64,000 nucleotides of DNA from Talaromyces rugulosus (GCF_013368755.1 NC_049566.1:372001-436000); one strand, 5' to 3'. Shown: positions 46,896 to 57,701, counted from the stretch's first letter. Notes: a model not told the origin generated them from the sequence alone. Numbers and translations: made by a program.

Positions 46896-48483
46896 CTACG
46901 AGGACACCCGGTCAAACCATATCTTCTTGCCGTCAAGGGCAGGTTCCAAATCCAACCCTACGCGTGTTGCGACGCCATCTGCAATTTGAAATTCTGCCCT
47001 AACGGCTGGTTGGTCTTGCGGGTCTTTATTGACGATCTCCAATTTTGCCAGCCAGGAGTCTTCATGAACGTGAGTCATCCGTACGACCATGGGGATTTCA
47101 TAAGCAAGGCGCTGAGCTACGAGCTCGTTTCCGTGCAGCTCAAAAAGCATTTCACCGTAGCCAGCATGCTGATATTGGCCCGCAAATGCTTCCAAGGGGA
47201 GAGAGGGCGGGGAAGTAGTTGAAGGCAAATCAGGGTAGAGACGTGATAAAGCATGGGTATTTCCATCCCTGCTTCGATTCCGGCGCTCCTTAAACTCAGA
47301 GTTCCAGTCCATCTGATCACCCAGTGGCGTGTTAAGAAGTTCGTCTAGTAAATGCATGTATAGAACCGTTTGGAGAAAGTTACTGGGCACTGCCATGTTG
47401 CTCATCATGACTAAGCCCCATTGGAGATCAGGAAGGTACATCATAGTACAACCGAACCCAGTCCAGCCGCCAGTATGCCAGATAATGCGGTGACCTTGGT
47501 ACTCATCAATTCTCCACCCAAGGGCGTAGGCGTGGGGCGCAGGAAACGGAATGGTGCCGGGGTTTTGAAAGGGGATGCGTGGTTCGATGAGCATCTGATG
47601 GGAAGCATGGCTGAGAGGAGGAGACTGCGTCATCATACATCGTAGCCATTTCACGTAATCCAGAACGTTGCTGATCATTGCTCCCGCCCCTGACACGGCT
47701 GGAAAGTCAGGAATGGCCTCTTCAACGTATTTATCCGACGAAGAGTCCCATGCGTAGCCACGAGCTAGAACTGTTCCTGAACTAGCAGCCTCTATCGCTT
47801 CTTGCGGTGTCCAATAAGTACGGGTCATTCCTAGCGGTCCCCAGAGCCTTTCTCTCATGAAATCTCCTAGCCCGCTACCGGTCATCTTCTCGATTGCATA
47901 TGAGACTGCAGAAAACATATAACTGCTATAAAAAAACTGGGAACGGAGCTCTGCAGCTCGAGGAAGGTACCTCAAAGACTGTATTACTTCTTTGACTGGC
48001 ACTGTCCTCGGTTTGAAGCTGTATAAGTGATCTGGCAGGCCAACTCTGTTGCTGAGGGCATCTTCAAAGGTGGCATTTAATGTTGTATATTCATCGTCTA
48101 GAGCAAAATCATCCGGTATCACAGACGAAACAGTCGAGGTCAATGAGAAGTCCGGCGGAACAGATCTTGAGAGGCGATGCGACGCGGCGTCATCGACAAG
48201 TAGCGAGACGCTGGCAGCAGTGAAGGATTTGGTGGTGCTAGCCGTGAAGAAAACTGTCTCTGGCGTAACCTTCGTATTAGGCAAGATAGCATGTCCATAG
48301 CCCTAGTCGTGGTGTCAATAACATGATTATGAGAGACATACTGCTGCCTACCTTGGAGAAGGTCGAGTCGCCGTTAATGACGGCGATGGCAAGACCCGGA
48401 ACATGCCATTCTTGCAAAAGGCTTTGCACAAGCTCGTCAAACTCGCTGGTGAAGGGCGACGAGGGGCGAGTATGTGTGGACAT
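46896..48483 (-). CDS. Beta-lactamase-related serine hydrolase (class C / LACTB fold)
   Basis: Two exons, 48483-48352 and 48302-46896, giving 512 residues. The nucleophile motif is STTK (SxxK) at about residue 66, the second element reads YSSY where YxN is usual, and the third is HTGG (HxG/KTG equivalent) at about residue 300 in WHTGGWTGFG. A C-terminal lipocalin-like region of about 130 residues follows. There is no signal peptide. Fungal members are esterases, transesterases or peptidases rather than antibiotic resistance enzymes, and some act in secondary metabolism; the substrate cannot be read from sequence. Confidence 0.85.
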
Positions 48484-48959
48484 TGCTATTGAACGGTATC
48501 AATTGACGAAAATAAAGAAACAAAGCAATCAATTGATGTAACTATCCTCACAGAACCGCACGGAGGGTACCCCGCATTTAAATCTCCGTTGCGCCCCAGG
48601 CTCCAGCTTTTTGTCTGTTGAATTGCAACATTGAATTAATTGATGCCTAATTAGGTATAAGAGCCGCCTCGCACTGTTATCAATTTTTGTATATAGGTAG
48701 AATTTAGTTAGCCTTTCCCACCTACGATCACAACTTGATATGCCCGAATTGTCGGGTAATGCCGTACTCGTTAAAATAATAAACAATATTATTCCTAGTT
48801 CAAGTATTATTTTTTTTAAATTTTTTTTTAAATATATGTTCCTCATAAATTCATGTATAATTACTATTTATCGCTAAATTTAAACGATCTAGGGCCATAT
48901 GTCGGGGGATTCAATCAACTCCGAATGCTTCTAATATACACCACAGCGTTGAAGTCACA
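48484..48959. other. AT-rich intergenic region
   Basis: 476 bases without a gene, with poly-A/T-rich stretches near 48800-48840. Confidence 0.5.
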
Positions 48960-50318
48960 TTAACTTTCAGTCTCCAGAATGTTCTTTCGTTCCATTCGTC
49001 GACGATGAAACATCTTTTTCTCCAGGTATCGATCCACCCACTCCGGGTCGTGAGGTATCAGCCCCCAGATATTCAAGCATTTGTCCTCTGCCTCTGTCAG
49101 GTCTAGCCACGCATATAGATCCTGGCGGCCTGGCGTTGTGGGCCTCGTTGGAGACTGACTCTTCTCAACGTCGTTGACTGTCACTCTCTTACTATCCCGC
49201 GACAGTCCAGCATTGTTTTTATCCATCTCCTGCGCGGTAAATGAATCGCAGGCCTCTGCCGTTTCTTGCCATTCACAATAGTCCGCGGGGTAGGTGGAAA
49301 CAGTGGCTTTTAAATTTGAGGTCAGCCGGCAGCTGTATCCCTGGTCTTCCTCATGAATTGCCCTCCGAATGAACTGCCATGGTCTCGAATCCTCACACCC
49401 AATTTTATAGGCCGTGAGTATGGTTGCGCCTAGAATAAGAACCACAGAGGCAATCTGTGTGTATAGCTGGGCCATGCCGATGCTGATGACATGAACTGCA
49501 AAGGCAACCCAGCCAATGGCCTGAAACACACGGTAGGTGTTCGGATTAGGTGCCTCGGGACTGACTGCAAAGACCGATTTGGTCAGATATCGCGGGGCTT
49601 GAATGGTAACGGCTTTTGATTCGTCCGTCACGACAATTATCTTGACAATCTCGTACTGGTCTTTCGGTGCAATGGGTTCTTTCATACCCTCAGTTGGCTG
49701 ACCCATCTGGCGAATGTTCTCGAGTTTCGTCTTTGCTTCGTCGTACTTGGCCCTTTTCAGGGGATAGTTGTATTTCTGGGCAGCCTCTTCAGACTTTCGT
49801 ATGCTTCTATCAATTCCGGCCTGAATTTCACTAACTAAGACGCATCGGACTACCACCGAGGCGATCATAGACACTACGTTGGCAAGTCCCCACCAGTCGG
49901 CCGCAAGTACGGTCAGAGCGATGAGCATTCCATGTATAGGCAATGCGATGAGCAAAAAGCCCAAGAAGAACCTCTGCAGCTGCGGCGGCTGGCGTCCTGC
50001 TTGCCATGTGACTATACTGCGTACTCGATCAAACTCTTGTGTTTGGAGCCACCGGGAGAACCACCCGGCTAGCTCCGTTGTCATCATTCCATCGGATATG
50101 CTGTAAAGTATAAACCCTGATTGTTTCCTTGTGAAATGGCTGGCGGAGACGGTGAAGGCGCCCAGCAGGGGCAAGTAATCCAGGTATGGGCTGGGGATAA
50201 GTCTTCCGACAATGCGATCCATATCCTCGGCACCCAATAGAGTGACAAGACCGAGAGCATCGATGTGAATCCCCGTGCCATTGGCCCAGGCATTAAGACG
50301 TTCGTGCCAGGGATACAT
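48960..50318 (-). CDS. Multi-pass membrane protein of unknown function
   Basis: Frame of 452 residues from the first ATG at 50318. Hydrophobic helices lie at about residues 117-140, 145-165 and two near 270-310, separated by a charged region (about 170-235, Lys/Glu-rich). The C-terminal 100 residues are polar and cytosolic-looking. I do not recognise a Pfam family. The frame stays open about 120 bases upstream of the ATG without another Met, so an upstream coding exon may exist and the true N-terminus may be longer. It is divergent from the HET-like membrane protein gene at 51564; comparable pairings occur around fungal allorecognition genes, but a functional link is only inferred. Confidence 0.6.
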   Translation of the reverse strand: MYPWHERLNAWANGTGIHIDALGLVTLLGAEDMDRIVGRLIPSPYLDYLPLLGAFTVSASHFTRKQSGFILYSISDGMMTTELAGWFSRWLQTQEFDRVRSIVTWQAGRQPPQLQRFFLGFLLIALPIHGMLIALTVLAADWWGLANVVSMIASVVVRCVLVSEIQAGIDRSIRKSEEAAQKYNYPLKRAKYDEAKTKLENIRQMGQPTEGMKEPIAPKDQYEIVKIIVVTDESKAVTIQAPRYLTKSVFAVSPEAPNPNTYRVFQAIGWVAFAVHVISIGMAQLYTQIASVVLILGATILTAYKIGCEDSRPWQFIRRAIHEEDQGYSCRLTSNLKATVSTYPADYCEWQETAEACDSFTAQEMDKNNAGLSRDSKRVTVNDVEKSQSPTRPTTPGRQDLYAWLDLTEAEDKCLNIWGLIPHDPEWVDRYLEKKMFHRRRMERKNILETES

Positions 50319-51563
50319 ATCCCGGGTGCCCCTGGTTTTGACCTGTGAGAATGGACTCTTTCGCTGAACTGGTTCTATTTCCCCTTGAAAGGAGGCACTT
50401 CGCTGTTCACATGTGCTGCCATGTTGGTTCCTAAATCACAATAGCACTAATCATATGAATTGTTTTTAAATTACGAGGCTTTTGGTTCAGCCTCATGCGA
50501 TACGAGCGCCGAGTCTCCACCCATACGGTGGATTATTAACCCATGGCAAGGCTAGCTGCTGGGCCGTGCAAGCAGTGGTTAAATCTTCGACGCTATCTAG
50601 CTCGTGAATCCTTTCCTATTTTAGAGACCCATGCGAAGCTAGAGCAGACTAAGTGCAGCTGAGGAGCTACATAGTTTGCTAGTACGGAGCTACTAGTACT
50701 AGCACACTGGGAAATTGGGAATAACGTTTTTTACGTTCTGACGGGGATCCAGTCCCGCTGCTCCACGCGGCCAAAATGCTCCGCAGTCATTCCAACCGCC
50801 GTAGGCAAACTTGAAAGTTGACAGCAATGGACATATGGAGGCGAGCGTTCCGTACGAATCATTGATAGTTGATATCCGGTGTGAATACTGGATCCGTATA
50901 CATGTTTTTCTTCGGCTTGGCTGCGGAAGGGACGGGCCGTTCTCCACTACGTTATCAAGCAACAACAATTGAGGATATAAATAGACATAGCAACATTTGA
51001 ATCCTTTTTTCTCCGCGGCCCCAATAATACTTGCTGCACTGGCCTCTGCACATGCCCCACGGGACATAGTGCTAACCTGAAATACTGATCTCTCGAACAA
51101 ACCACAAGTAATGATACGTACTCCCGAGTCCCTAGATTCCTGGCTACGTAGTAATGTACTACGTACACCCGGCGATCTTCACTATCTGGGGGTAGAGCAC
51201 GGAACTGATGGTTGGATAACAAGGAAAGATTGCAACCGAGTTTGAAGCATGCCGTGCTGGTGCCTAATTCCTAAGAAGCTTGGTCCTGAGCTTGTCAGGC
51301 TCATTGGGCTTCGCTCCGGAGCCGTCGCGAAGCTAGCCGGTCAGCTAAGATATTTTTAGTTTGCTCGCTTGATTGTTTGTTGTGACAAATTGTTGATTGC
51401 ATTGGCTACCGATTTTCAGCCTCGCCCTAAATGGATGGGGGGATGATAATACATAATAATGCCTGGCCCGCAGGAGCCTTCTCATGGCCGAAGCTAAAAA
51501 AAGGATTGTCTGTATCAATGCTCTTTCATGATTGAGCTCTGAAATCAAGTCACAGCATTCAAA
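50319..51563. other. Divergent intergenic region between two membrane-protein genes
   Basis: 1.24 kb without a supportable gene; possible upstream exon of the minus-strand gene in the first 120 bases. A 7-base inverted repeat (GCTTCGC/GCGAAGC) spans 51308-51333. Confidence 0.45.
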
Positions 51564-54284
51564 ATGACTCTCTTCCATCCTTCTTTGGAAGAGAAGAAGG
51601 AAAAGGCTCTTCGGAAAGCGAAGAAGAACCTCAAAAAGCAATATGACGGCGGCAAGCACAAAGTGCCGTTTGGGCGAAAATTTGAGCGCCCTAGAATGGA
51701 CGACCGGCAGCGTGAAATTCGCATGATAGAATTAGAAGATGGCAAAGGCAACTACCGCAAGAGGGTTTACCGCAATCCTCTCGGAGAGAAGACTAGCAAA
51801 CACCCCGACTTGGACACATACTACAGTACAACAAGGGAAATACCCCGTCGACTGGTCGTGCAAGCAACCGAGGCCGCCATGAATGAGGCCAGGAACGACC
51901 CACATCCACGCTACTGGCGTCAGACTAAAATCAATGGGAGGGCTCCTTTTCTTATTCGGCTGGCTGAGTTCTGCTGGAACCCTCTGGGGCTTCTAGAGGC
52001 TGACGAGATCGAAGAAAGCGATGACGACGACGACGACGACGACAATATCTATGGCAAGAAAAAGTCCGAAGAGAAGAAGCCTGTCGCTATAAGGCACCTG
52101 TGCATGCGCATTCTGAACTGGATAACATCGGCTTTCTGTATTCTGAGTTTCGCATGGATTATTCAGTTCGTGCTCGCCGCCCAAATTGCCGCTACTCCTT
52201 GGAGCGACGACGATTCAGCGGATCCCTACAAGGAATACGACAATGTACACTGGTCTTGGCCTCAACATGCGATCAACCGCCTGGACCAAGCCCCAGACAA
52301 TCCAGAGCACCAGTCGGAAATCGGCCGGCTCTCCATTCCTCGCTTGCTCCGGGTAAAAACCTCAGGAAAGTGGAAGACCAAGGAGACTCGGTATCTTCAC
52401 GATAAGGCAACAAGAATGCTGCCAGAGTACGTTTTGTTGAGTTTCTCGCGGGCAAATTTCCCCGGCAGGAGTGTCGCCTTTTTTGAAGAATACTTCGATC
52501 GGGTGGCCGACACTATTCTCGCCCAAGAGAACAAAAAACGGGAGATAGAAGGGAAGCATCGAATAGAAGCATACTGGGTAGACACGCACTGTGTATCCAA
52601 AGAAACTGAACAGAAGACAACTGAAGACATCAATACCATCTGCGACGCTGTAAGGTGTGCGAAGAAGGTCTACATAGTGCTGCCCGCTATCAACACGTAT
52701 GAATTGGAGACTTGGGGACAGCGAATCTGGACGATGCCAGAAGTCCTTCTGGCTGTGGGCAAAATCGCATACTGTACTTGTTCGCCAGATGTGGAAGAAA
52801 CGGGCGAGCTGAACTCTGAGATACACGATGTGGATCTGAACGAATTTTATGACAGCTTTTGGCATGATACACGGCCAACAGAAAAGGATGATGAAGACGT
52901 CGTAGGCCTGCTTGTTAAACACTATAGCGGTTCTCTCAAGCTGACCGACTTACAATTGTTCACTTGTGCTGTCCAAGCCCTAGCTCGCAGATTTACCTCA
53001 GAGCGGGGGAAGGAAAATCCCAAGACAATTGAGGGATACACGACGACAGACGTGGCATATGCTGCTATGGGCCTCATGGCCTACCGAATCACCCCCAACA
53101 AGGCCGACGACAACTTCCAAGCCATCGCACGTCTGTCCTTGGTGAATGATAGCAACTTACTGCTCGAGCGTCTCGTTTCTCTTTGGCCGCATCAAACAGG
53201 CGAGACCACGGAACAAAAAAACCTCGTGATTGACAAAAACGCGGCGGGGAGTGTGGATATTATGCGCAACATCGCGAACCGCGATCAATATTCGACGTAC
53301 CTGTGGGATATTCACCCTTTGTGTAATGTGGTGGGTATTGCCGACGAAAAGTATACGCCCGCAGTCATCCTGGACCAGTGCCGTGCCATTCCTATTCGGT
53401 GGAAGGGATTCCCAAAAATGAAATACGTGCAAGACTTTAACAAATTGGGAGCTACCTTGTCGCAAACCATTGTCTTCTGGGGTAGTTCTTTGGTGGCTCT
53501 TGGATTTGCTCTCTTCACCTCGGCCCTTTCACTCGAGTTCTCACTCCTCCCATATAAAAACTACAACAACAACAATAGCAACAACGCGCAGATTCCCAGC
53601 GTGAAGATGTACCTGGTGGGCTCGGCAGTCTTCTTCGGATGTGCCTGGGTGATCTCCTGGCTTAGCCCACGGGCAGTACGACAGCTCTGCCACAGCGGGT
53701 CTGCTGGCATATCATGTCATCTTGTCGGATTTGAAGGTATCCAGTCATTGCATGATATCGAGACGAGCATCTTTGGAAATTGCGATGGCCGTTTTTCTTA
53801 TGCTCCTTCATCTAATTTATTTTCCGAACCGTTGCGTGCCAAGCATATTCGAATGGGAAAGGAGCCCAAAGAAGGGGTAGATGAGTTGAAAAGGATAGCC
53901 AAGTCACTTTGCAAGTCGCCTCGAGATCGCCTTTTCACCATTGTGGACACGGGAGATTTGACTGTGACCGTGATCGCCGCTGAGCGTCCGCCAGTCGTAG
54001 CCTTGATCTGTGGCCGTGAGGGAGGCATGCTGCGTGCGCTATTGTGCAGCTGGCGCTTCGACAACAACTGCCTGTATCGCGAGTCTGTGGTGCGAATGCG
54101 CAGCTCGCTCGAAGACCAGACCACGCCGATGGACTGGCTGAAGGTGAGCTTGGCTAGCCAGGGCGATGTCAGCCGAGAGATTGTTAAACACCGCATCGAC
54201 GAGAAGCGGAAACAGTATTCTGGGCCTTCGCCGCAAATTCCCCTATCAACAGTGAAACCGCACGTATCCATTAATGGGTTGTAA
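51564..54284 (+). CDS. Membrane-anchored HET-domain-like protein
   Basis: Single-exon frame of 906 residues. The N-terminus is very basic (Lys-rich, residues 8-45) and is followed by an Asp run near 155. A membrane segment lies at about 180-205, and two more at about 640-665 and 685-705. Between them, residues about 290-410 carry HET-like signatures: YWVDTHCVSKETEQKTTEDIN (the W-x-D-x-x-C motif, shortened here), CDAVRCAKKVYIVLP and WGQRIWTMPEVLLA. HET domains trigger growth arrest or cell death when paired with incompatible partners; membrane-spanning HET-like proteins are common in filamentous fungi but mostly uncharacterised. The C-terminal 200 residues are cytosolic and include ISCHLVGFEGI. 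It is divergent from another membrane-protein gene. Confidence 0.7.
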   Translation: MTLFHPSLEEKKEKALRKAKKNLKKQYDGGKHKVPFGRKFERPRMDDRQREIRMIELEDGKGNYRKRVYRNPLGEKTSKHPDLDTYYSTTREIPRRLVVQATEAAMNEARNDPHPRYWRQTKINGRAPFLIRLAEFCWNPLGLLEADEIEESDDDDDDDDNIYGKKKSEEKKPVAIRHLCMRILNWITSAFCILSFAWIIQFVLAAQIAATPWSDDDSADPYKEYDNVHWSWPQHAINRLDQAPDNPEHQSEIGRLSIPRLLRVKTSGKWKTKETRYLHDKATRMLPEYVLLSFSRANFPGRSVAFFEEYFDRVADTILAQENKKREIEGKHRIEAYWVDTHCVSKETEQKTTEDINTICDAVRCAKKVYIVLPAINTYELETWGQRIWTMPEVLLAVGKIAYCTCSPDVEETGELNSEIHDVDLNEFYDSFWHDTRPTEKDDEDVVGLLVKHYSGSLKLTDLQLFTCAVQALARRFTSERGKENPKTIEGYTTTDVAYAAMGLMAYRITPNKADDNFQAIARLSLVNDSNLLLERLVSLWPHQTGETTEQKNLVIDKNAAGSVDIMRNIANRDQYSTYLWDIHPLCNVVGIADEKYTPAVILDQCRAIPIRWKGFPKMKYVQDFNKLGATLSQTIVFWGSSLVALGFALFTSALSLEFSLLPYKNYNNNNSNNAQIPSVKMYLVGSAVFFGCAWVISWLSPRAVRQLCHSGSAGISCHLVGFEGIQSLHDIETSIFGNCDGRFSYAPSSNLFSEPLRAKHIRMGKEPKEGVDELKRIAKSLCKSPRDRLFTIVDTGDLTVTVIAAERPPVVALICGREGGMLRALLCSWRFDNNCLYRESVVRMRSSLEDQTTPMDWLKVSLASQGDVSREIVKHRIDEKRKQYSGPSPQIPLSTVKPHVSINGL

Positions 54285-54742
54285 TCCTAACACTGTCAAC
54301 TGGTATGAACTGGGGAAATGAATCAAGTGTTATGTATAACACGAGTCTGTTTATGGCTTTTGTATGTTTCCGATGTTTCAGTGTTGTTTTGTCTGTTTAA
54401 TTACCACTTGTATCTTTGACTTTCCTAATCCGGTAAGAATTTTCAATTTACTGCTAATTCTGTCTATATCGGATTTCAGTCGGCTTTCTGGTACCGTGGA
54501 GGCTTTTAATGTTTAAATTTTTAACTTTATATGAATGACATCCTAAAGTAGTGCTTTTTCGTTGAGAAGAAGATTAATATTAAACTCGGAGCGCAATCTC
54601 TTAGGTACTTTTGCTTCATTAAACTTGGCGATATCAATCGATTCTTTATAAATATATGCTAGGATAAATTTAGCAATTAATGTTTTATCTCTCTGCCTGT
54701 TCACATGAGTATTTAAATGTTATCACTGAAAATAATGCTATA
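54285..54742. other. AT-rich convergent intergenic region
   Basis: 458 bases between converging genes; no gene seen. Confidence 0.55.
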
Positions 54743-56065
54743 TCATCGCCATGAGTCTTGCTCACTCAAAGCGACAGCAGCAGGAGGCACATCTACACCC
54801 TCCAAAACTGCAGGATCCTGCTCAAACTCGCCGTTCTCCACATTTTTCTTCATTATGCCCAAGACACTCCGTTCGATAACCACTGCCGAGGAGGAATATG
54901 CAATATTTGTCGCGCTCATGACGCGGGCAAGATACACCATTACGCAAGTTAGCGATTTCTCGTCCTTTGCGCGGCTTATTAGAGCCGGCATGTACGTTGG
55001 CTGAATGGCAGGCTCGACCTTTGAGCCATCAACATTTAAGGAATGCACTAAATTGTCTCGTATGGGCTTCTCGAGATGTCGCCATGCATTCTCATATAGG
55101 CGTGCAGTCTCTAGATCTCCCACCCCGCCCATGCACAGCAGCCGCGTCAGCGCCCGGTCGTCCTCGTTCTCTTCTACTTGGAGCTTTCGATATCCCCTGC
55201 TTTCGAGAAGTCCAACCCTTCTGAAAAGAACTAAATCGTATGCAGCGCGCAGATCTAGACTGCCCGTAATGACACCCTGACAAGCATCGTAGACGTTTCT
55301 ATACGCGTCGAAAATCGGCTGATTGAGTTTCTTCGCGCAGGTCCAGTCCATATGACCCGCTGCACCGGCTATATCTAGCAGCTGTTCTAAGAAACGGAGC
55401 TGAAAGCTGCGGGGACGCCCTTTCATCTGCAGTAGACCCGACAGACATGCGGGGGCATTTTCTGCTTGTGCCAGTTGGCCAAAATTAAAAGACGCTCCAA
55501 GATGCAGTGAACGGACAACGTCGTTTTTATCCTGTATAGATAGGGATGCTAATGACTTGACCAGGCCGGCGCTGCATGCCTTGAGGAGAATAGCGTCGTG
55601 GTTGAGATCAGAGATGTCTTCGCCAGTGAGTTCGTGATAGTCGGATGCGAGTTGAGGATCCTTTCCCAGATCATTGACAATAATGGAGACGATAAGGGTA
55701 AAAAGATCGTTGGGAGTAACGACAGTCTGCGTATAGAAGCTACGGATCCATTCAAATGATGCTCTAGTCAGCCGGGCTTCTGAAGGATGGGATCCGATAA
55801 AGGATTCATATTCTCCCTTATGAATCCAACACAAAGCTAGAAAGCCAATTAGTGTTCGATTAACCTCATCATAGTTCTCTCCATACAGAATATACGAGGG
55901 TGATGGAGTCGCGGGGGGGTTCCAGCAAGAGCCACGGATAGAGTATGCACGCTGCAAGCGGTCGATGTCCTCAGGAAACGCGTTGTGAACTAGATGTAAA
56001 AGACCCTCCACTGGGAGACTGAACAGGGACTCTGGATCTGTGCATGCAGTTCGAAGAGAATCCAT
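54743..56065 (-). CDS. Uncharacterised helical protein with an HD-like motif
   Basis: Single-exon frame of 440 residues, no signal peptide or membrane helix. The segment VNDLGKDPQLASDYHELTG (about 130-150) followed by LNHDAILLKACSAG resembles the metal-binding core of HD-domain phosphohydrolases, with Asn in place of the first His. The rest is helical and Leu-rich. I do not recognise a named function. Proteins of this layout are annotated as hypothetical in ascomycetes. It converges with the HET-like gene. Confidence 0.65.
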   Translation of the reverse strand: MDSLRTACTDPESLFSLPVEGLLHLVHNAFPEDIDRLQRAYSIRGSCWNPPATPSPSYILYGENYDEVNRTLIGFLALCWIHKGEYESFIGSHPSEARLTRASFEWIRSFYTQTVVTPNDLFTLIVSIIVNDLGKDPQLASDYHELTGEDISDLNHDAILLKACSAGLVKSLASLSIQDKNDVVRSLHLGASFNFGQLAQAENAPACLSGLLQMKGRPRSFQLRFLEQLLDIAGAAGHMDWTCAKKLNQPIFDAYRNVYDACQGVITGSLDLRAAYDLVLFRRVGLLESRGYRKLQVEENEDDRALTRLLCMGGVGDLETARLYENAWRHLEKPIRDNLVHSLNVDGSKVEPAIQPTYMPALISRAKDEKSLTCVMVYLARVMSATNIAYSSSAVVIERSVLGIMKKNVENGEFEQDPAVLEGVDVPPAAVALSEQDSWR

Positions 56066-56969
56066 GGTGGGTAGTTATACGAAGGTAATAACAACACTCG
56101 TCTGTTGCGGATTGTAAGTTTGTAACCATGGGGGCGGGCTGTGTGCCGCCATACCGGATTCGGAAGGTGGCTATAACAAGGTCGAGAAAATTACCAGTAC
56201 AATCTACAGGGCAAACATGTTAAACTATTCTGCTTCCTCCTTGCGTTCTATCCTTTCGGACTCCGGGTATGCGGTCAACTGCATGATTAAGTGTGTTTAT
56301 AAATGGGCCTCGAATGGATGAACCAATGCTCGCGGAGACGATGTGACCAACCGGCATCTGATTGAGCACGCTTAGCGTCTGGACGATGAACTTAGACAGC
56401 TAGGCAAAGTCAAATATATCTGGATTCCACGATCTGAGAACAAACTAGCTGGTAAACACTGCAACGAAGCCTTGGATAGAATGGAATATGCGTAATCCTC
56501 CTTCCGACGAAGTTGAACGTGTTATTTCTAGCTATTGAAAAAACATTCTCAGTATGTGGGTCGTTCATGTGTATTATGATGAGAATATACCTTTTATAGT
56601 AATACAAATCTTATATATACCAGTTGACGTATGTATACTGTACGCAAGTATGTGGCTTCCACATGTCGTTTTCCATACTCATATAAGGACTGTCACAGCT
56701 TACAGCTGATCGGCTTAGCCCTCTATGAACAGGGCACCAACTCAGGATAACAATAACGACAGCATACATGTTTCTTATTTTACTTCTCTATTAGTATTTT
56801 AACAATATTTAGGCCCTTCCCCTCTTGTCCATACAACCCCAATTTCTATTGGCTGCTTGGGCAAATATGGGGCGCGAGCTTAACTAGCGCATCTTCAAAG
56901 TCAACCTTCAAACCACCGACATTTGATCTACCGACCAGCCTGCAAACACGAAAAGAAAATACAGAGCGA
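56066..56969. other. Intergenic, mostly relic sequence and the DCTN6 promoter
   Basis: 904 bases between divergent genes. The middle (56227-56496) is a decayed RNase H fragment listed separately; the rest shows no gene. Confidence 0.55.
56227..56496 (+). pseudogene. Decayed RNase H-domain fragment
   Basis: One frame translates into a recognisable RNase H C-terminal half broken by two in-frame stops (TGA at 56320-56322 and TAG at 56374-56376) before a terminal TAA at 56494-56496. Intact pieces include SDSGYAVN (the catalytic Asp region, usually TDSEYVV), VYKWASNG (the first stop lies exactly where Trp usually follows), TNARGDDVTNRHLIEHA, and KYIWIPRSENKLAGKHCNEA. In the last piece the fourth catalytic Asp is Gly. 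The N-terminal half with the first Asp and Glu is not readable in this frame. It differs from the intact RNase H at 8.2 kb, so it is probably the remains of another gene or of a mobile element's RNase H. Confidence 0.75.
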
Positions 56970-57701
56970 ATGGCTTCATTATCCTCCGCTTCGGCTTCCT
57001 TGAAACCGCCCTCTGCAACAGCACCTCGCCAACGCGTTGTATCTCCCTCGGGTGCTGCCTCCGGACCGCCGCCACCGCCTCGAGCTCCTGTCTCCGTCCA
57101 TCCCACCACGACAGTCTCCGAAACTGCTACTTTTCACGGGAAATACCCGGTCATCATTGGCTCAGGCACGGTGATACACCCTCGTGCTCGCTTCTACTCA
57201 TTTGAGGGCCCGATACAAATTGGCGATGGGTGTGTGATCGGCGAGAAGTGTATTATCGGAGACAACGAACCGACGGCGCGTGGACCAGCTTCCTCAGAGG
57301 ACCAAGGCATAACGACACGTCTGTCTTCGTCAGTTACCATCGGCCCGCAAACGACGATTCGCACAGGAGCATATATCCGCTCTGCGGCTGCTGTAGACGC
57401 ATTGGCGGTGGTGAATCGACATGCGACTGTGGGCTCCCACAGCAAGGTATGCTCGAGTTGCGAGATACCGGAGAAAACCGTACTTGAGGATTGGACTGTT
57501 TTCTGGGCCACGGGGCAGGGCATCGGGCATAGGAAACGGCGTCGACTCGTTGGACCCGCTGCTATTGTGACGGAATCTGGGCAACAACAGCGCCCAAATG
57601 CTAAGCGAGTCGAAGACGCGAGGCTCATCCTTTTGCACAAGGAACGTGAAGGCCTCGCGAAGATGATCAGTTTATCGGTTAGCGCAGGAAAGCGGAGATG
57701 A
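56970..57701 (+). CDS. Dynactin subunit 6 (p27)
   Basis: Single-exon frame of 243 residues. After a Ser/Pro-rich N-terminus (1-50), residues about 55-190 form a left-handed beta-helix of hexapeptide repeats: IGSGTVIHPRA, GPIQIGDGCVIGEKCIIGDN, SVTIGPQTTIRTGAYI, and the NRHATVGSHSKVCSSCEIP turn. This is the p27/DCTN6 pattern, in which the helix caps the pointed end of dynactin together with p25. The dynactin complex is the dynein cofactor for nuclear and endosome movement in hyphae. The C-terminal tail is basic. The length exceeds the animal protein (about 190 residues) because of the N- and C-terminal extensions, as in other filamentous fungi. Confidence 0.87.
   Translation: MASLSSASASLKPPSATAPRQRVVSPSGAASGPPPPPRAPVSVHPTTTVSETATFHGKYPVIIGSGTVIHPRARFYSFEGPIQIGDGCVIGEKCIIGDNEPTARGPASSEDQGITTRLSSSVTIGPQTTIRTGAYIRSAAAVDALAVVNRHATVGSHSKVCSSCEIPEKTVLEDWTVFWATGQGIGHRKRRRLVGPAAIVTESGQQQRPNAKRVEDARLILLHKEREGLAKMISLSVSAGKRR

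Noticed and set aside
46896..48483. Antibiotic-resistance beta-lactamase
   Set aside because: The fold matches, but fungal members are esterase/peptidase-like; the second motif is YSSY rather than YxN, and there is no secretion signal.
51308..51333. Inverted repeat GCTTCGC/GCGAAGC as a mobile-element end
   Set aside because: Only 7 bases per arm, no second copy, and no target-site duplication seen.
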